Shown piece by piece: positions 17,410 through 26,024 of a stretch of DNA of 39,246 bases (its first letter is position 1; the number at the start of each line of letters is the position of its first letter). The stretch is taken from assembly GCA_022712315.1 (NCBI GenBank), contig JALAGS010000238.1, positions 1-39,246 of the forward strand. Direction: 5' to 3'. The notes below the pieces were generated by a model. That model was not told where the DNA came from and did not search any database. It saw only the letters and a list, made by a program, of their open reading frames with translations. A program made the translations under genes and the position numbers. The DNA is from Sphingobacterium sp. (GTDB lineage Bacteria; Bacteroidota; Bacteroidia; Sphingobacteriales; Sphingobacteriaceae).

Positions 17410-18516
17410 ATGGAAACTTGGTGTCACATACACAATATTGATCAGGTCGATTCACCGGCTTTGCTGGTGTACCCTGATCGCATTGTCAAGAATATAGACC
17501 GTGCTTTGCATTTTGTACACGGGCGAGCCGATAGATTGCGGCCGCATATCAAAACGAACAAATGCCGGGAAGTATGCCAGTTGATGATCGATAGGGGGAT
17601 CACGAAGTTTAAATGTGCAACGATTGCGGAAGCTGAATTATTGGGTGTCATTGGAGCGAAGGACGTTCTGCTGGCATATCAGCCGGTAGGACCAAAAATA
17701 GATCGTTTTCTAAACCTTATTGCGGCGTTTCCAGATACTCATTTTTCTTGTCTTGTGGATCATGTCGTTGCCGCGCAGGAGATTTCAAAGCGGGGTCTCG
17801 CTAAAGGTATTTGCATCGATGTTTACCTCGATGTCAATATTGGAATGGGACGTACCGGAGTACCTTTGGAGGGAATCGAGCGTCTCACGATGGATATCCA
17901 TCTTTTGGATGGCATTCAGCTGATTGGTGTGCATGGCTACGACGGTCATATTCATGATAAGGATTATCAGCTCCGTGAAAAGCAATGCCAGCGGTCTTAT
18001 AGGCTACTCGAAACTGCCTACCTGATGACGCAGGTATCCACATCGAAACCATTGACCAAAGTGATTGGCGGTTCGCCAAGTTTCCCTTTTCATGCCGAGC
18101 GTACCGATGTAGAATGTAGTCCCGGAACCTTTGTGTTTTGGGATTTTGGCTATGCTGAGAATTATACAGAACAGGATTTTATGCTAGCAGCGGTACTTCT
18201 TACGCGTGTAGTTTCTATTGTAGATCACAGGCACCTCTGTTTGGACCTGGGCTATAAATCAGTTGCATGTGAATCGCCACAGCCGCGTGTCAAGTTTTTC
18301 GATTCGCGTATTGGTGAGATAAAAATGCAAAGTGAAGAGCATTTGGTCGTGGAGGTAACAGATAGTGCCCAGTTTAACTTAGGCGATGCACTGTATGCTG
18401 TGCCACGACATATCTGTCCTACCGTAGCCTGTTATGGCGAACTTCAAGTTGTCCATGAACGGCAGGCAGATCAAATTTGGACTGTTTATGCACGAAATAA
18501 AAAGATAAATTATTGA
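17410..18516 (+). CDS. D-threonine aldolase / D-serine dehydratase-like PLP enzyme
   Basis: A 368-residue fold-type III PLP enzyme related to alanine racemase and the DSD1 group. The PLP lysine is K48 in RPHIKTNK, the barrel carries DVNIGMGRTG, and the C-terminal metal-site motif PRHICPTVACYGEL supplies His and Cys ligands. The frame is open further back into ridA, but the family N-terminus (DSPALLVYPDRI) begins just after the ATG at 17410, 10 bp after the ridA stop. The group includes D-threonine aldolases (glycine plus acetaldehyde) and zinc-dependent D-serine dehydratases (pyruvate plus ammonia via an enamine). The adjacent RidA favours a dehydratase, by inference. The M19 dipeptidase gene starts one base after its stop. 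Confidence 0.85.
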   Translation: METWCHIHNIDQVDSPALLVYPDRIVKNIDRALHFVHGRADRLRPHIKTNKCREVCQLMIDRGITKFKCATIAEAELLGVIGAKDVLLAYQPVGPKIDRFLNLIAAFPDTHFSCLVDHVVAAQEISKRGLAKGICIDVYLDVNIGMGRTGVPLEGIERLTMDIHLLDGIQLIGVHGYDGHIHDKDYQLREKQCQRSYRLLETAYLMTQVSTSKPLTKVIGGSPSFPFHAERTDVECSPGTFVFWDFGYAENYTEQDFMLAAVLLTRVVSIVDHRHLCLDLGYKSVACESPQPRVKFFDSRIGEIKMQSEEHLVVEVTDSAQFNLGDALYAVPRHICPTVACYGELQVVHERQADQIWTVYARNKKINY

Positions 18517-18517
18517 T

Positions 18518-19612
18518 ATGTACGAATTTGAAATGCCATTTTTGGTAGATGCACATTTAGATTTGAGTATGAATGCCATGGAATGGAATCGGGATCTTCG
18601 CTTGTCGATTACGGAACTGAACCATAGGGAACAGGGGATGGATGACAAGCCCGATCGGGGTAAGGCAACAGTCACTTTTGACGAATTGCGCCATGGTCAT
18701 ATCGGTTTGGTTGTTGCGACCCAGATTGCCCGTTTCGTAAAACCTGAAAGCTCCTTGCCGGGCTGGTATTCGGCAGAACAGGCATGGGCGCAGACACAGG
18801 GGCAGCTTGCTTGGTATAAGGCGATGGAAGCCGACGGTCAGCTAAAAATGATTTGCACCAAGACTGATCTGGACCAGCATCTAGCGCTCTGGTCCGACGG
18901 CAGTGATCATGCAGATAAGCCCATTGGATATATGCTGAGCTTGGAAGGAGCGGATTCCCTGGTGGATATCAGTTACCTCGAAACAGCCTATAACTATGGT
19001 CTAAGAGCTATTGGTCCAGCGCATTACGGTCCTGGTAGGTATGCTAATGGAACAGATTCCTCAGGTAAGTTAAATGAACAAGGAATAAAGCTATTAGAGG
19101 AAATGGAACGATTGGGGATGATATTGGACGCAACACATCTGAATGATGATGCTTTCTGGGACGCTGTAGAACGTTATCATGGTCCTATCTGGGCTAGCCA
19201 TAATAATTGCCGCAAGTTTGTCGACCACAACAGGCAGTTTAGTGACGAGATGATTAAGGCACTTGTCGAGAAAAAGGCGGTCATCGGCGTAGCGCTGGAT
19301 GCCTGGATGATGGTACCGAATTGGATCCGTGGCAAGTCCGATCCTAAAACAAGTAATTGCTCGATGGAAATTATGGCCAACAATATTGATCATATTTGCC
19401 AATTGGCTGGAAACGTTGACCATGTTGGCGTGGGAAGTGATTTAGATGGAGCCTTTGGGCGGGAGCAGTGCCCCTATGATCTGGAAACTATTGCCGATAT
19501 TCAAAAAGTCTTTGGCATCTTGTTAAAAAGAGGATACAATAAAACCGATCTTGAAAAAATTGCCAATAAGAACTGGCTGAGTTTTATGCGAAACGTTTTG
19601 CCTGAATCTTGA
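18518..19612 (+). CDS. M19 family (renal) dipeptidase
   Basis: A 364-residue zinc dipeptidase of family M19. Visible ligands are H13 and D15 in VDAHLDL, the bridging Glu in SLEGADS, His in ASHNNCR and Asp in VGSDLDGAFG. M19 enzymes tolerate, and some prefer, a D-residue at the C-terminal position. There is no signal peptide, so it should act in the cytoplasm. It is packed directly behind the D-threonine aldolase-like gene, which fits release of D-amino acids from imported peptides. A second in-frame ATG at codon 6 is possible. Confidence 0.9.
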   Translation: MYEFEMPFLVDAHLDLSMNAMEWNRDLRLSITELNHREQGMDDKPDRGKATVTFDELRHGHIGLVVATQIARFVKPESSLPGWYSAEQAWAQTQGQLAWYKAMEADGQLKMICTKTDLDQHLALWSDGSDHADKPIGYMLSLEGADSLVDISYLETAYNYGLRAIGPAHYGPGRYANGTDSSGKLNEQGIKLLEEMERLGMILDATHLNDDAFWDAVERYHGPIWASHNNCRKFVDHNRQFSDEMIKALVEKKAVIGVALDAWMMVPNWIRGKSDPKTSNCSMEIMANNIDHICQLAGNVDHVGVGSDLDGAFGREQCPYDLETIADIQKVFGILLKRGYNKTDLEKIANKNWLSFMRNVLPES

Positions 19613-19679
19613 GAAAAGAGCTACGTCACTGAAACGAATGGAACTAATGAATGTAAACATTCCAATACTAAATTAATCG

Positions 19680-20918
19680 ATGAAACCAGTATTACGCGTA
19701 CAATTGTCCCTGATGATGTTTTTAGAATATTTTATCAAGGGGGCCTGGTTTGTTACTTTGGGAACATACCTCATGAAGTCGCTCAACGCTTCGGGAATGG
19801 AAGTAGCGAATATTTTTTCTACCCAATCGCTTGGAGCTGTATTTGCACCTTTTTTCGTAGGATTTGTCGCTGACAGATACTTTAATGCCGAACGTGTGTT
19901 GTCTGTTCTACATCTTATTGGAGCAGCATTGCTTTACGGTATGTCGCTCGCACCGGATGCAGCACATTTTTATCCCTATGTATTTGTCTATTTCATGGCT
20001 TATATGTCTTCGCTCTCCTTATCCAATGGGATTGCATTCCGACATATCGAAGATGCGAAGAAGTATTTTCCGGGCGTGCGCGTATGGGGAACAATCGGCT
20101 GGATATGTTCGGGCCTTGTGATCAGTTATCTGTTTCGCTGGGATGCACCCGAATCGATACAGGCAGGTGCTTTGCACAATACCTTTATTATGGGAGCAGT
20201 ATGTTCGTTGTTATTGGCGGTTTTTAGCCTCGCGTTGCCAAAGACACCACCACAAGTGAACCTTAAGGATGAAAAATTTGATTTTGGAAAAGCGATAGGC
20301 CTGGACGCGCTGAAGCTGTTAAAACAACGAAGCTTTCTGATTTTTTTTGTAACAGCGATTGTGATCTGTATTCCTATTTCATTTTATTATCAAAATGCCA
20401 ATCCTTTTTTGGTAAATGTTGGTATACCAAATCCTACTGCAAAGATGGCTCTGGGGCAATTTTCTGAGGCAATATGTCTGTTGTTGATCCCGTTTTTCTT
20501 TAGGAGGCTTGGGTATAAAAAGATGATTTTATTAGGGATCTCCGCCTGGGCGCTTCGCTATTTGTTTTTCGCTTACGGCGACGGTCAGGAAAGAGCATTC
20601 CTACTTGTATTCGGTATTTTATTGCATGGTATCTGCTATGATTTTATGTTTGTTGTCGGCCAGATCTATACGGATAGGATTGCTGGTGAAAAATACAAAG
20701 CTTCCGCACAGGGACTTATAACCATTGCCATGTACGGTGTAGGGATGCTGATCGGTTTTTGGGTTGCCGGTGCTGTTTCAGATTATCTCAAAACGGCCTA
20801 TGCAGCACAATTTTGGGAATATTTATGGTTTATCCCTGCAGGTATTTCCTGTTTTTGCCTTCTGTTATTTGCTGTTTTTTTTAAAGAAGAGAAAGCGACA
20901 CTTCATTCAGGGCAGTAA
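19680..20918 (+). CDS. MFS transporter, nucleoside:H+ symporter family
   Basis: A 412-residue protein with 12 predicted membrane segments, matching the nucleoside-H+ symporter branch (NupG/XapB) of the major facilitator superfamily: early FLEYFIKGAWFVTLGTYL, then GFVADRYFNAERVL, FRHIEDAKKYFPGVRVWGT and the late GKYKASAQGL-like region (EKYKASAQGL). It follows the dipeptidase after 67 bp on the same strand. If it belongs to the operon its substrate may be a dipeptide or amino acid rather than a nucleoside; many Bacteroidota paralogues have unknown substrates. Confidence 0.88.
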   Translation: MKPVLRVQLSLMMFLEYFIKGAWFVTLGTYLMKSLNASGMEVANIFSTQSLGAVFAPFFVGFVADRYFNAERVLSVLHLIGAALLYGMSLAPDAAHFYPYVFVYFMAYMSSLSLSNGIAFRHIEDAKKYFPGVRVWGTIGWICSGLVISYLFRWDAPESIQAGALHNTFIMGAVCSLLLAVFSLALPKTPPQVNLKDEKFDFGKAIGLDALKLLKQRSFLIFFVTAIVICIPISFYYQNANPFLVNVGIPNPTAKMALGQFSEAICLLLIPFFFRRLGYKKMILLGISAWALRYLFFAYGDGQERAFLLVFGILLHGICYDFMFVVGQIYTDRIAGEKYKASAQGLITIAMYGVGMLIGFWVAGAVSDYLKTAYAAQFWEYLWFIPAGISCFCLLLFAVFFKEEKATLHSGQ

Positions 20919-20971
20919 AATCAACCACGTTCGTTCTGTCAATTACGTGGCCAGCTCCCAATAAACTAAAG

Positions 20972-21004
20972 CATGGAGCATCTTTGATGGGCAGATGCTC
21001 CATG
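20972..21004. terminator. stem-loop between convergent genes
   Basis: Perfect 12-bp arms CATGGAGCATCT (20972-20983) and AGATGCTCCATG (20993-21004) close a 9-base loop between the MFS gene and the converging DUF4870 gene. No T-run follows on either strand, so it is only a possible bidirectional terminator or 3'-end stabiliser. Confidence 0.5.
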
Positions 21005-21018
21005 ATAGGAAATACCTA

Positions 21019-21363
21019 TTATATCATATTGAACCATTCCTGGTATTTTTCGCCGATAAAAGGGAGTGGTTTTTGTTCTCCTGAAAATGCAGCCATCAAT
21101 CCTAGGACTAATGCAATCAGTAGGAGTAATCCGACGACGCTAATGGCGATTCCTCCAATACCCGGAACAAAACGTAATAGTCCAAGGGCCATGCCGGTCA
21201 CTGAAATACCTATACTTTGTCTGATATGGAATTGCCCTAGAGCGGTTTTTTCCTTGTTGTTCATGATAATCGCAGCAACAAGGCCAATGATGGTTAAGTA
21301 AGAAATAATAGCAATTGTTTTTCCGTCATTTGACGTTACCTTCTGAATAGGGCTTCTCTCCAT
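21019..21363 (-). CDS. DUF4870-like small membrane protein
   Basis: A 114-residue protein with three or so hydrophobic segments (about 17-35, 50-70 and 74-93) and the pattern of DUF4870/TIC20-like proteins: an N-terminal GKTIAIISYLTIIGLVAA, then a short loop, then FHIRQSIG. The function of the family is not established. It is followed on the minus strand by the stem-loop at 20972-21004. A TAnnTTTG element at 21403-21410 may drive it. Confidence 0.75.
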   Translation of the reverse strand: MERSPIQKVTSNDGKTIAIISYLTIIGLVAAIIMNNKEKTALGQFHIRQSIGISVTGMALGLLRFVPGIGGIAISVVGLLLLIALVLGLMAAFSGEQKPLPFIGEKYQEWFNMI

Positions 21364-21402
21364 GATCCTTTAATGTAAAATGTTTGACTTAAATATTTAA
21401 GA

Positions 21403-21410
21403 CAAATTTA
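21403..21410 (-). promoter_or_regulatory. candidate -7 element of the DUF4870 gene
   Basis: On the minus strand TAAATTTG matches TAnnTTTG, 39 bp before the start codon. I see no clear -33 element. Confidence 0.3.
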
Positions 21411-21457
21411 GAAGAGATATTCCTTACATCCTTTAGCTGAATTCAGGGATATTTAAA

Positions 21458-23239
21458 TTATCCCTCGACACTTTCCAGCAATTGCTTTTCATGAAGCTCA
21501 AAGTATTCCCCTCTTTTCTCCATCAGTTCACTATGAGTACCCTGCTCCACAATTTCTCCTTGATCCATCACAAGGATATGGTCTGCATTTTTGATTGTCG
21601 AAATACGGTGGGCAATAAAGATACAGGTCTTGCCTTTCATGATGCGGCTTAGCGAACGGAGAATTGTTTCTTCCGTTTTTGTATCCACAGCTGAAAGACA
21701 GTCGTCAAATATCAATACTTTGGGTTCCTTTATCAAGGCCCGTGCAATAGACACCCGTTGTTTTTGTCCGCCAGAGAGGGTAATACCACGTTCTCCAACA
21801 GCGGTTTCAAAACCATCCTCAAAGGCTATAATATTGTCGTATACAGCAGCGTCCTTAGCAGCCTGTTCCACTTGTTCCTGTGTAAAGTGGTCTAAGCCAA
21901 AGCCTATGTTATTAGCAATGGTATCCGAAAATAAAAAAACATCCTGTGGAACAAATCCAATTTGCTGGCGTAAGCTTTTGAAATCGAGATCTTTGATTTC
22001 TAAATTATCATAATATATACTTCCTTTATCGATATCATACATCCGAAGAAGTAGGTTGGCCAAGGTCGATTTTCCGGATCCTGTTTTTCCGATAATAGCC
22101 AGCGTTTTTCCTACGGGAATCTGGAAAGATATATTTTTAATCGCTTGAATACCTGTTTCCGGATAAGTAAATGATATTCCATCGACCCTGATCTCACCGG
22201 CGAGTTCTTTCGTTGCCTTTCCATTAACAATCGGCGATTCTGTATGGAGAAATTCGTTGATGCGCTTTTGAGAGGCTGCAGCACGTTGCACCAATGAAGT
22301 TACCCAGGCCAGGGACATGGCAGGGAAAGTCAACTGATTGACGTAGATAATAAATTCAGCGATATTTCCAGCAGTCACCGTTCCTTTGGCAACTTCAATT
22401 CCACCAATGTAAATGGTAATTACTGTACTGAGTCCAATAAGTAATAGAATAAGCGGGAAGAAAACAGCTTGTACTTTAACGAGGTCAAGGGCAGTATTGC
22501 GATAAATTGTACTTTCCTTTTCGAATTCCTGCATTTTATTTTGTTCTCTGGTATAGGTCTTGATGACGCGTATACCAGCAAAAGTTTCCTGCACGAAAGA
22601 AGAGAGGTTGGCCAGTTGTTTCTGTATTTTTAAACTACGTTTATTAATGATTTTATTGACAAATAAAATAATAATCGATAGGACTGGGATAGGTGCCAAA
22701 GCATAAGTTGCCAATCTGCCATTGACACTATACATGGCGTAGATGACCATAATGGATAAGACGACAGTATTGATGGCGTACATAATGGCCGGCCCCAGGT
22801 AATTACGTACCTGATTGACATCCTCAGTGGCACGGCTCATGAGATCTCCAGTATTATTTTTCCGAAAGAAACCGAAGTTTAGATCTTGGTAATGATTATA
22901 GATCTCATTTTTGAGGTCGTATTCAATATAACGCGACGTTAAAATGATCGTCTGACGCATAAAGAATAAGAAAATACCCCGCAGCAACGAAAGCAGGAGC
23001 ACGACGAAACCGAAAAATAATAGGCTCGTTCCGAATACCTGGTAGATGAGTTCCTGTCTGTCGAACCCGTCAAAGAGACGGTATAGATAGATGTTTTCCT
23101 GTACCAGGTCAAATGCTTCGCGAATCACCTTTGCCGGCAATACCCCGAAATAGTTGGAGATGATAACAAAAATAACCCCTGGAATCAGTTTCCAGCGGTA
23201 TTTATAAAAGTACTTGTTTAAGTAGGCGAGATCCTTCAT
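21458..23239 (-). CDS. ABC exporter half-transporter (membrane plus ATPase), MdlA/MsbA-like
   Basis: A 593-residue type IV ABC exporter subunit. Six membrane helices occupy about 15-325; the ATPase domain (about 350-590) has Walker A GKTGSGKST (384-392), the Q-loop at VPQDVFLF, signature LSGGQ (488-492), Walker B VLIFDD (508-513) and the H-loop IAHR. The residue after the Walker B aspartate, normally the catalytic Glu, is Asp (FDDCLSAVD), as in MdlA-type halves of heterodimeric exporters; no partner subunit is adjacent. The substrate is unknown, with lipid or drug export typical of the group. It is a single-gene unit divergent from the leucine-dehydrogenase-like gene. Confidence 0.93.
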   Translation of the reverse strand: MKDLAYLNKYFYKYRWKLIPGVIFVIISNYFGVLPAKVIREAFDLVQENIYLYRLFDGFDRQELIYQVFGTSLLFFGFVVLLLSLLRGIFLFFMRQTIILTSRYIEYDLKNEIYNHYQDLNFGFFRKNNTGDLMSRATEDVNQVRNYLGPAIMYAINTVVLSIMVIYAMYSVNGRLATYALAPIPVLSIIILFVNKIINKRSLKIQKQLANLSSFVQETFAGIRVIKTYTREQNKMQEFEKESTIYRNTALDLVKVQAVFFPLILLLIGLSTVITIYIGGIEVAKGTVTAGNIAEFIIYVNQLTFPAMSLAWVTSLVQRAAASQKRINEFLHTESPIVNGKATKELAGEIRVDGISFTYPETGIQAIKNISFQIPVGKTLAIIGKTGSGKSTLANLLLRMYDIDKGSIYYDNLEIKDLDFKSLRQQIGFVPQDVFLFSDTIANNIGFGLDHFTQEQVEQAAKDAAVYDNIIAFEDGFETAVGERGITLSGGQKQRVSIARALIKEPKVLIFDDCLSAVDTKTEETILRSLSRIMKGKTCIFIAHRISTIKNADHILVMDQGEIVEQGTHSELMEKRGEYFELHEKQLLESVEG

Positions 23240-23249
23240 ATTACGAATA

Positions 23250-23257
23250 CAAAAGTA
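23250..23257 (-). promoter_or_regulatory. candidate -7 element of the ABC exporter
   Basis: On the minus strand TACTTTTG matches TAnnTTTG and ends 10 bases before the start codon, implying a leader of only a few nucleotides. The -33 region is not clear. Confidence 0.35.
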
Positions 23258-23339
23258 GGACTAATTCATCAAAATGCGCTAGGATTTGAATGAATTTACT
23301 GTCATTCGGAAATCAAATGTTAAGTCTTGGATAAAAAAA

Positions 23340-23374
23340 GTTGTTATGCACAACGAATAATTTTCCTACTTTTG
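23340..23374 (+). promoter_or_regulatory. candidate promoter of the Leu/Glu dehydrogenase-like gene
   Basis: TACTTTTG (23367-23374) matches TAnnTTTG, and GTTG (23340-23343) is a plausible -33 element with a 23-bp spacer, a little long. The predicted leader is about 40 nt. Confidence 0.4.
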
Positions 23375-23420
23375 CATCAAGTACCTTAAAAAATTAAAAC
23401 AAATTAGAGTAGTACATTTT

Positions 23421-24500
23421 ATGTCAACATCTCAAAATTCTATTTTTGAATTGATGAGCCAGTCTGGCCATCAAAACTTATTTTTCTGTAATGATGAATT
23501 AGTGGGCTTGAAAGCTATTGTTGCGATCCATGACACAACCTTGGGTCCTGCGATAGGCGGGGTTCGTATGTTACCATACGAAACGACAGAAGAAGCTATT
23601 GAGGATGCTTTACGTTTATCCAAGGCAATTACTTATAAATCTGCCATTACTGGATTGAATTTAGGCGGTGGAAGTGCTGTTATCATCGGTAATAGCCGTT
23701 TAGACAAATCGGAGGTCTTATTGCGCCGTTTGGGTCAGTTTATTGAAGGGTTGAATGGTAATTTCATCGCCTCATTGGATGTGGGTACCACGCAGCGTGA
23801 TTTAGAACATATTTATACGGAGACCGACCATGTTGCTGGTTTACCAAAAGCAATTCATGGAAGCGGTGTTGGTGATCCTTCAATCTTCGCTGCTCAAGGT
23901 GTATATTTTGGGATAAAAGCTTGCTTAAAGGAATTGTACGGATCGGAAAGTGTTGCTGGCAAAAAAGTTATTGTACATGGTGTAGGTGGTGTAGGTGAGC
24001 GTTTGATCGCTATGTTGCGCGAAGAGAATGCACGTGTTTATGTTAGTGATATTACCGAAGAAAAAATGTTGAAAGTAGCGGCCAAATACAAAGCGGAGCC
24101 AATCCCTTACGGTGAAGTATTTGATCACGAATTTGATGTATATTCTCCTTGTGCATTGGGCGGTACGGTCAATCCAGAATCAGCACAGAAAATGCAATGC
24201 AAAATTATTGCTGGTTCGGCCAATAATCAATTGAAAGATGAACTTGTCACAAGTTCAATCCTTCATGAAAGAGGTATATTATACGCACCTGATTACTTGA
24301 TCAACGCCGGTGCATTGATCAGCTGTTACTCAGAGATTCAGAATTATGGTGTAGATCACACGGAATTTGTGATCAAAAATATTTATAATGCGACTAGAGA
24401 CGTATTGAAAAAATCAAAAGAAGAAAATATCTCTACTTTTGAAGCAGCTAATCGCATCGCGGAGAAACGTATCCAGGATATTAAAAAAATCAAGAGATAG
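23421..24500 (+). CDS. Glu/Leu/Phe/Val dehydrogenase-family protein lacking the catalytic lysine
   Basis: A 359-residue protein that matches leucine dehydrogenase end to end: substrate-binding Lys73 (TYKSA), Asp120 in SLDVGTT, the NAD-site glycine motif HGVGGVG, SPCALGGTVN, AGSANNQL and APDYLINAG. The spacing 73-85-120 equals that of Lys68, Lys80 and Asp115 in Bacillus leucine dehydrogenase, but position 85, the catalytic lysine of GGGK or GGAK, is serine (LGGGSAVII; codon agt). The family reaction is NAD-dependent oxidative deamination of branched-chain amino acids; this protein may be inactive, altered or regulatory. It precedes nusB by 60 bp on the same strand and is divergent from the ABC exporter. 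Confidence 0.88.
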   Translation: MSTSQNSIFELMSQSGHQNLFFCNDELVGLKAIVAIHDTTLGPAIGGVRMLPYETTEEAIEDALRLSKAITYKSAITGLNLGGGSAVIIGNSRLDKSEVLLRRLGQFIEGLNGNFIASLDVGTTQRDLEHIYTETDHVAGLPKAIHGSGVGDPSIFAAQGVYFGIKACLKELYGSESVAGKKVIVHGVGGVGERLIAMLREENARVYVSDITEEKMLKVAAKYKAEPIPYGEVFDHEFDVYSPCALGGTVNPESAQKMQCKIIAGSANNQLKDELVTSSILHERGILYAPDYLINAGALISCYSEIQNYGVDHTEFVIKNIYNATRDVLKKSKEENISTFEAANRIAEKRIQDIKKIKR

Positions 24501-24510
24501 TCTTCATCCC

Positions 24511-24550
24511 AAAATCGTTCTTATTTATTATTTTATAAAAAATCGTTCTT
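24511..24550 (+). repeat. 12-bp direct repeat upstream of nusB
   Basis: AAAATCGTTCTT occurs at 24511-24522 and again, identical, at 24539-24550, a 28-bp period, in the 60-bp gap before nusB. The second copy ends 10 bases before the start codon. It could be a binding site for a regulator or RNA-binding protein, or a small duplication. Confidence 0.5.
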
Positions 24551-24560
24551 TAAAATTACT

Positions 24561-25508
24561 ATGTTAAACAGGAGACACCTGAGGGTAAAAGTAGTGCAAA
24601 CGCTTTATGCGTACAGTCTTTCAGAAGACAAAGACATCAAAACATTTGAAAAAGCACTATTAAAAAATGTGGATGAAGTCTATGAGATGTATATGTGGAC
24701 ACTGAATCTATTAGATGAGGTATCCGATTATGTCTTAATAGATGCAGAAGGTAGAGCCAATAAGTTCTTGCCTACTGAAAAAGACTTGTCTTTAACGACC
24801 AAGTTAAGTACAAACACTTTTATTGAGTCATTGAGACAAAATCCACAATATGGAGAAGGTGTCAAAAAGTATAAGATTTCCTGGAGCTTTGATCCGGAGA
24901 TCGTACGTACCGTATTTTTACAGCTAAAGGATTCTGAGGCTTATTTGGAATACCTGCAGCAAGAAGACCGTTCGATCGGTACGGAAAAAGATATCATCAA
25001 GCATATCTTTAAAAAGATCATCTTGAAATCGCCGGTTATTGAGCAGGTGTTCGAAGAGAAATTCATCAACTGGCCAGTTGATAAAGAAGTATTACAAGCG
25101 TTGATTGCGAAGACCTTTAAGAATTTTAGTTCCGAAGATCCGCGTAAAAATAAACTTGCGGAGATTACGCAAAACTGGAATGACGATAGCGAATATATCA
25201 TTGCGTTGTTGGGTAAAACGATCCGCAATACAAATGAATATCAGAAGCTTATCTCTGAGAAAACGAAGAACTGGGAGTCGGACCGTATTGCGCTAATGGA
25301 TACTTTATTGATGCGCATGGCCATCTGTGAGTTGGTTAATTTTCCATCTATTCCTGTGAAAGTGACAATAAATGAGTATATTGAAATTTCTAAGGTATTC
25401 AGTACATTGAAAAGTAATACATTTATTAATGGTATCTTGGATAAAATATTAAACGACTTGAATCAACAGGGAAGAATCCAGAAGGCAGGTCGTGGTTTAA
25501 GAGATTAA
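24561..25508 (+). CDS. nusB: Transcription antitermination factor NusB
   Basis: A 315-residue protein. The start MLNRRHLRVKVVQTLYAYSLS and the C-terminal domain (about 190-300), with DRIALMDTLLMRMAICELVNFPSIPVKVTINEYIEISK and the closing FINGILDKI region, are clear NusB features. The protein is about twice the size of E. coli NusB, which is normal for Bacteroidota, where a long segment is inserted between the first helix and the core. It works with NusE (S10) on boxA sites during rRNA transcription. It leads a set with the DUF1573 lipoprotein and yajC, 28 bp upstream of the former. Confidence 0.93.
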   Translation: MLNRRHLRVKVVQTLYAYSLSEDKDIKTFEKALLKNVDEVYEMYMWTLNLLDEVSDYVLIDAEGRANKFLPTEKDLSLTTKLSTNTFIESLRQNPQYGEGVKKYKISWSFDPEIVRTVFLQLKDSEAYLEYLQQEDRSIGTEKDIIKHIFKKIILKSPVIEQVFEEKFINWPVDKEVLQALIAKTFKNFSSEDPRKNKLAEITQNWNDDSEYIIALLGKTIRNTNEYQKLISEKTKNWESDRIALMDTLLMRMAICELVNFPSIPVKVTINEYIEISKVFSTLKSNTFINGILDKILNDLNQQGRIQKAGRGLRD

Positions 25509-25536
25509 CATCAACTCTGATAAATAATTTATACGA

Positions 25537-25998
25537 ATGAAAAACTTTGGCAAATATTCTGTTTTAGCTTTGTCGGCGGTATTTTTCTTTTCTTGTGGAA
25601 ATGCACAGAAGGGAAAGGAAGAGAGAGCGAAGACAGCGACTGAAACAGCAGCTGCAGATAGTCTTTCTAAGGCGGCAGCACAATTGGGAAAAGTAGAATT
25701 TGAAGAGTCTGCATTTGATTTTGGTCAAGTAAAGGAAGGTGCGCAGGTAAAACACACTTTTGTGCTGAAAAATTCGGGTGATGCTCCTGTCATTATCTCG
25801 AAAGTCACTGCTTCATGTGGTTGTACACAACCTGAATTTTCGAAAAGTCCTATTTTGCCGGGGGGAAAATCGGAGATCCATGTTACTTTTAACAGCGAAG
25901 GGCAAGTCGGCAAACAGCAGAAGATCATAACGATCCAATCGAATGCTTCCAATGGCTTGACAACAGTGCAGCTTAAAGGCGAAGTATTAGCAAAATAA
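25537..25998 (+). CDS. DUF1573 domain lipoprotein
   Basis: A 153-residue exported protein: a hydrophobic signal ending in the lipobox-like FFSC (C20), a low-complexity Ala/Lys/Glu linker, then a DUF1573 immunoglobulin-like domain (about 50-150) with FDFGQVKEGAQVKHTFVLKN, ASCGCTQPEF and the closing LKGEV strand. The cysteine pair in SCGCT is typical of this domain. Its function is unknown; in Bacteroidota it commonly lies between nusB and yajC, as it does here. Confidence 0.88.
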   Translation: MKNFGKYSVLALSAVFFFSCGNAQKGKEERAKTATETAAADSLSKAAAQLGKVEFEESAFDFGQVKEGAQVKHTFVLKNSGDAPVIISKVTASCGCTQPEFSKSPILPGGKSEIHVTFNSEGQVGKQQKIITIQSNASNGLTTVQLKGEVLAK

Positions 25999-26024
25999 CA
26001 AATTATTAAACGATACAATAGAAG

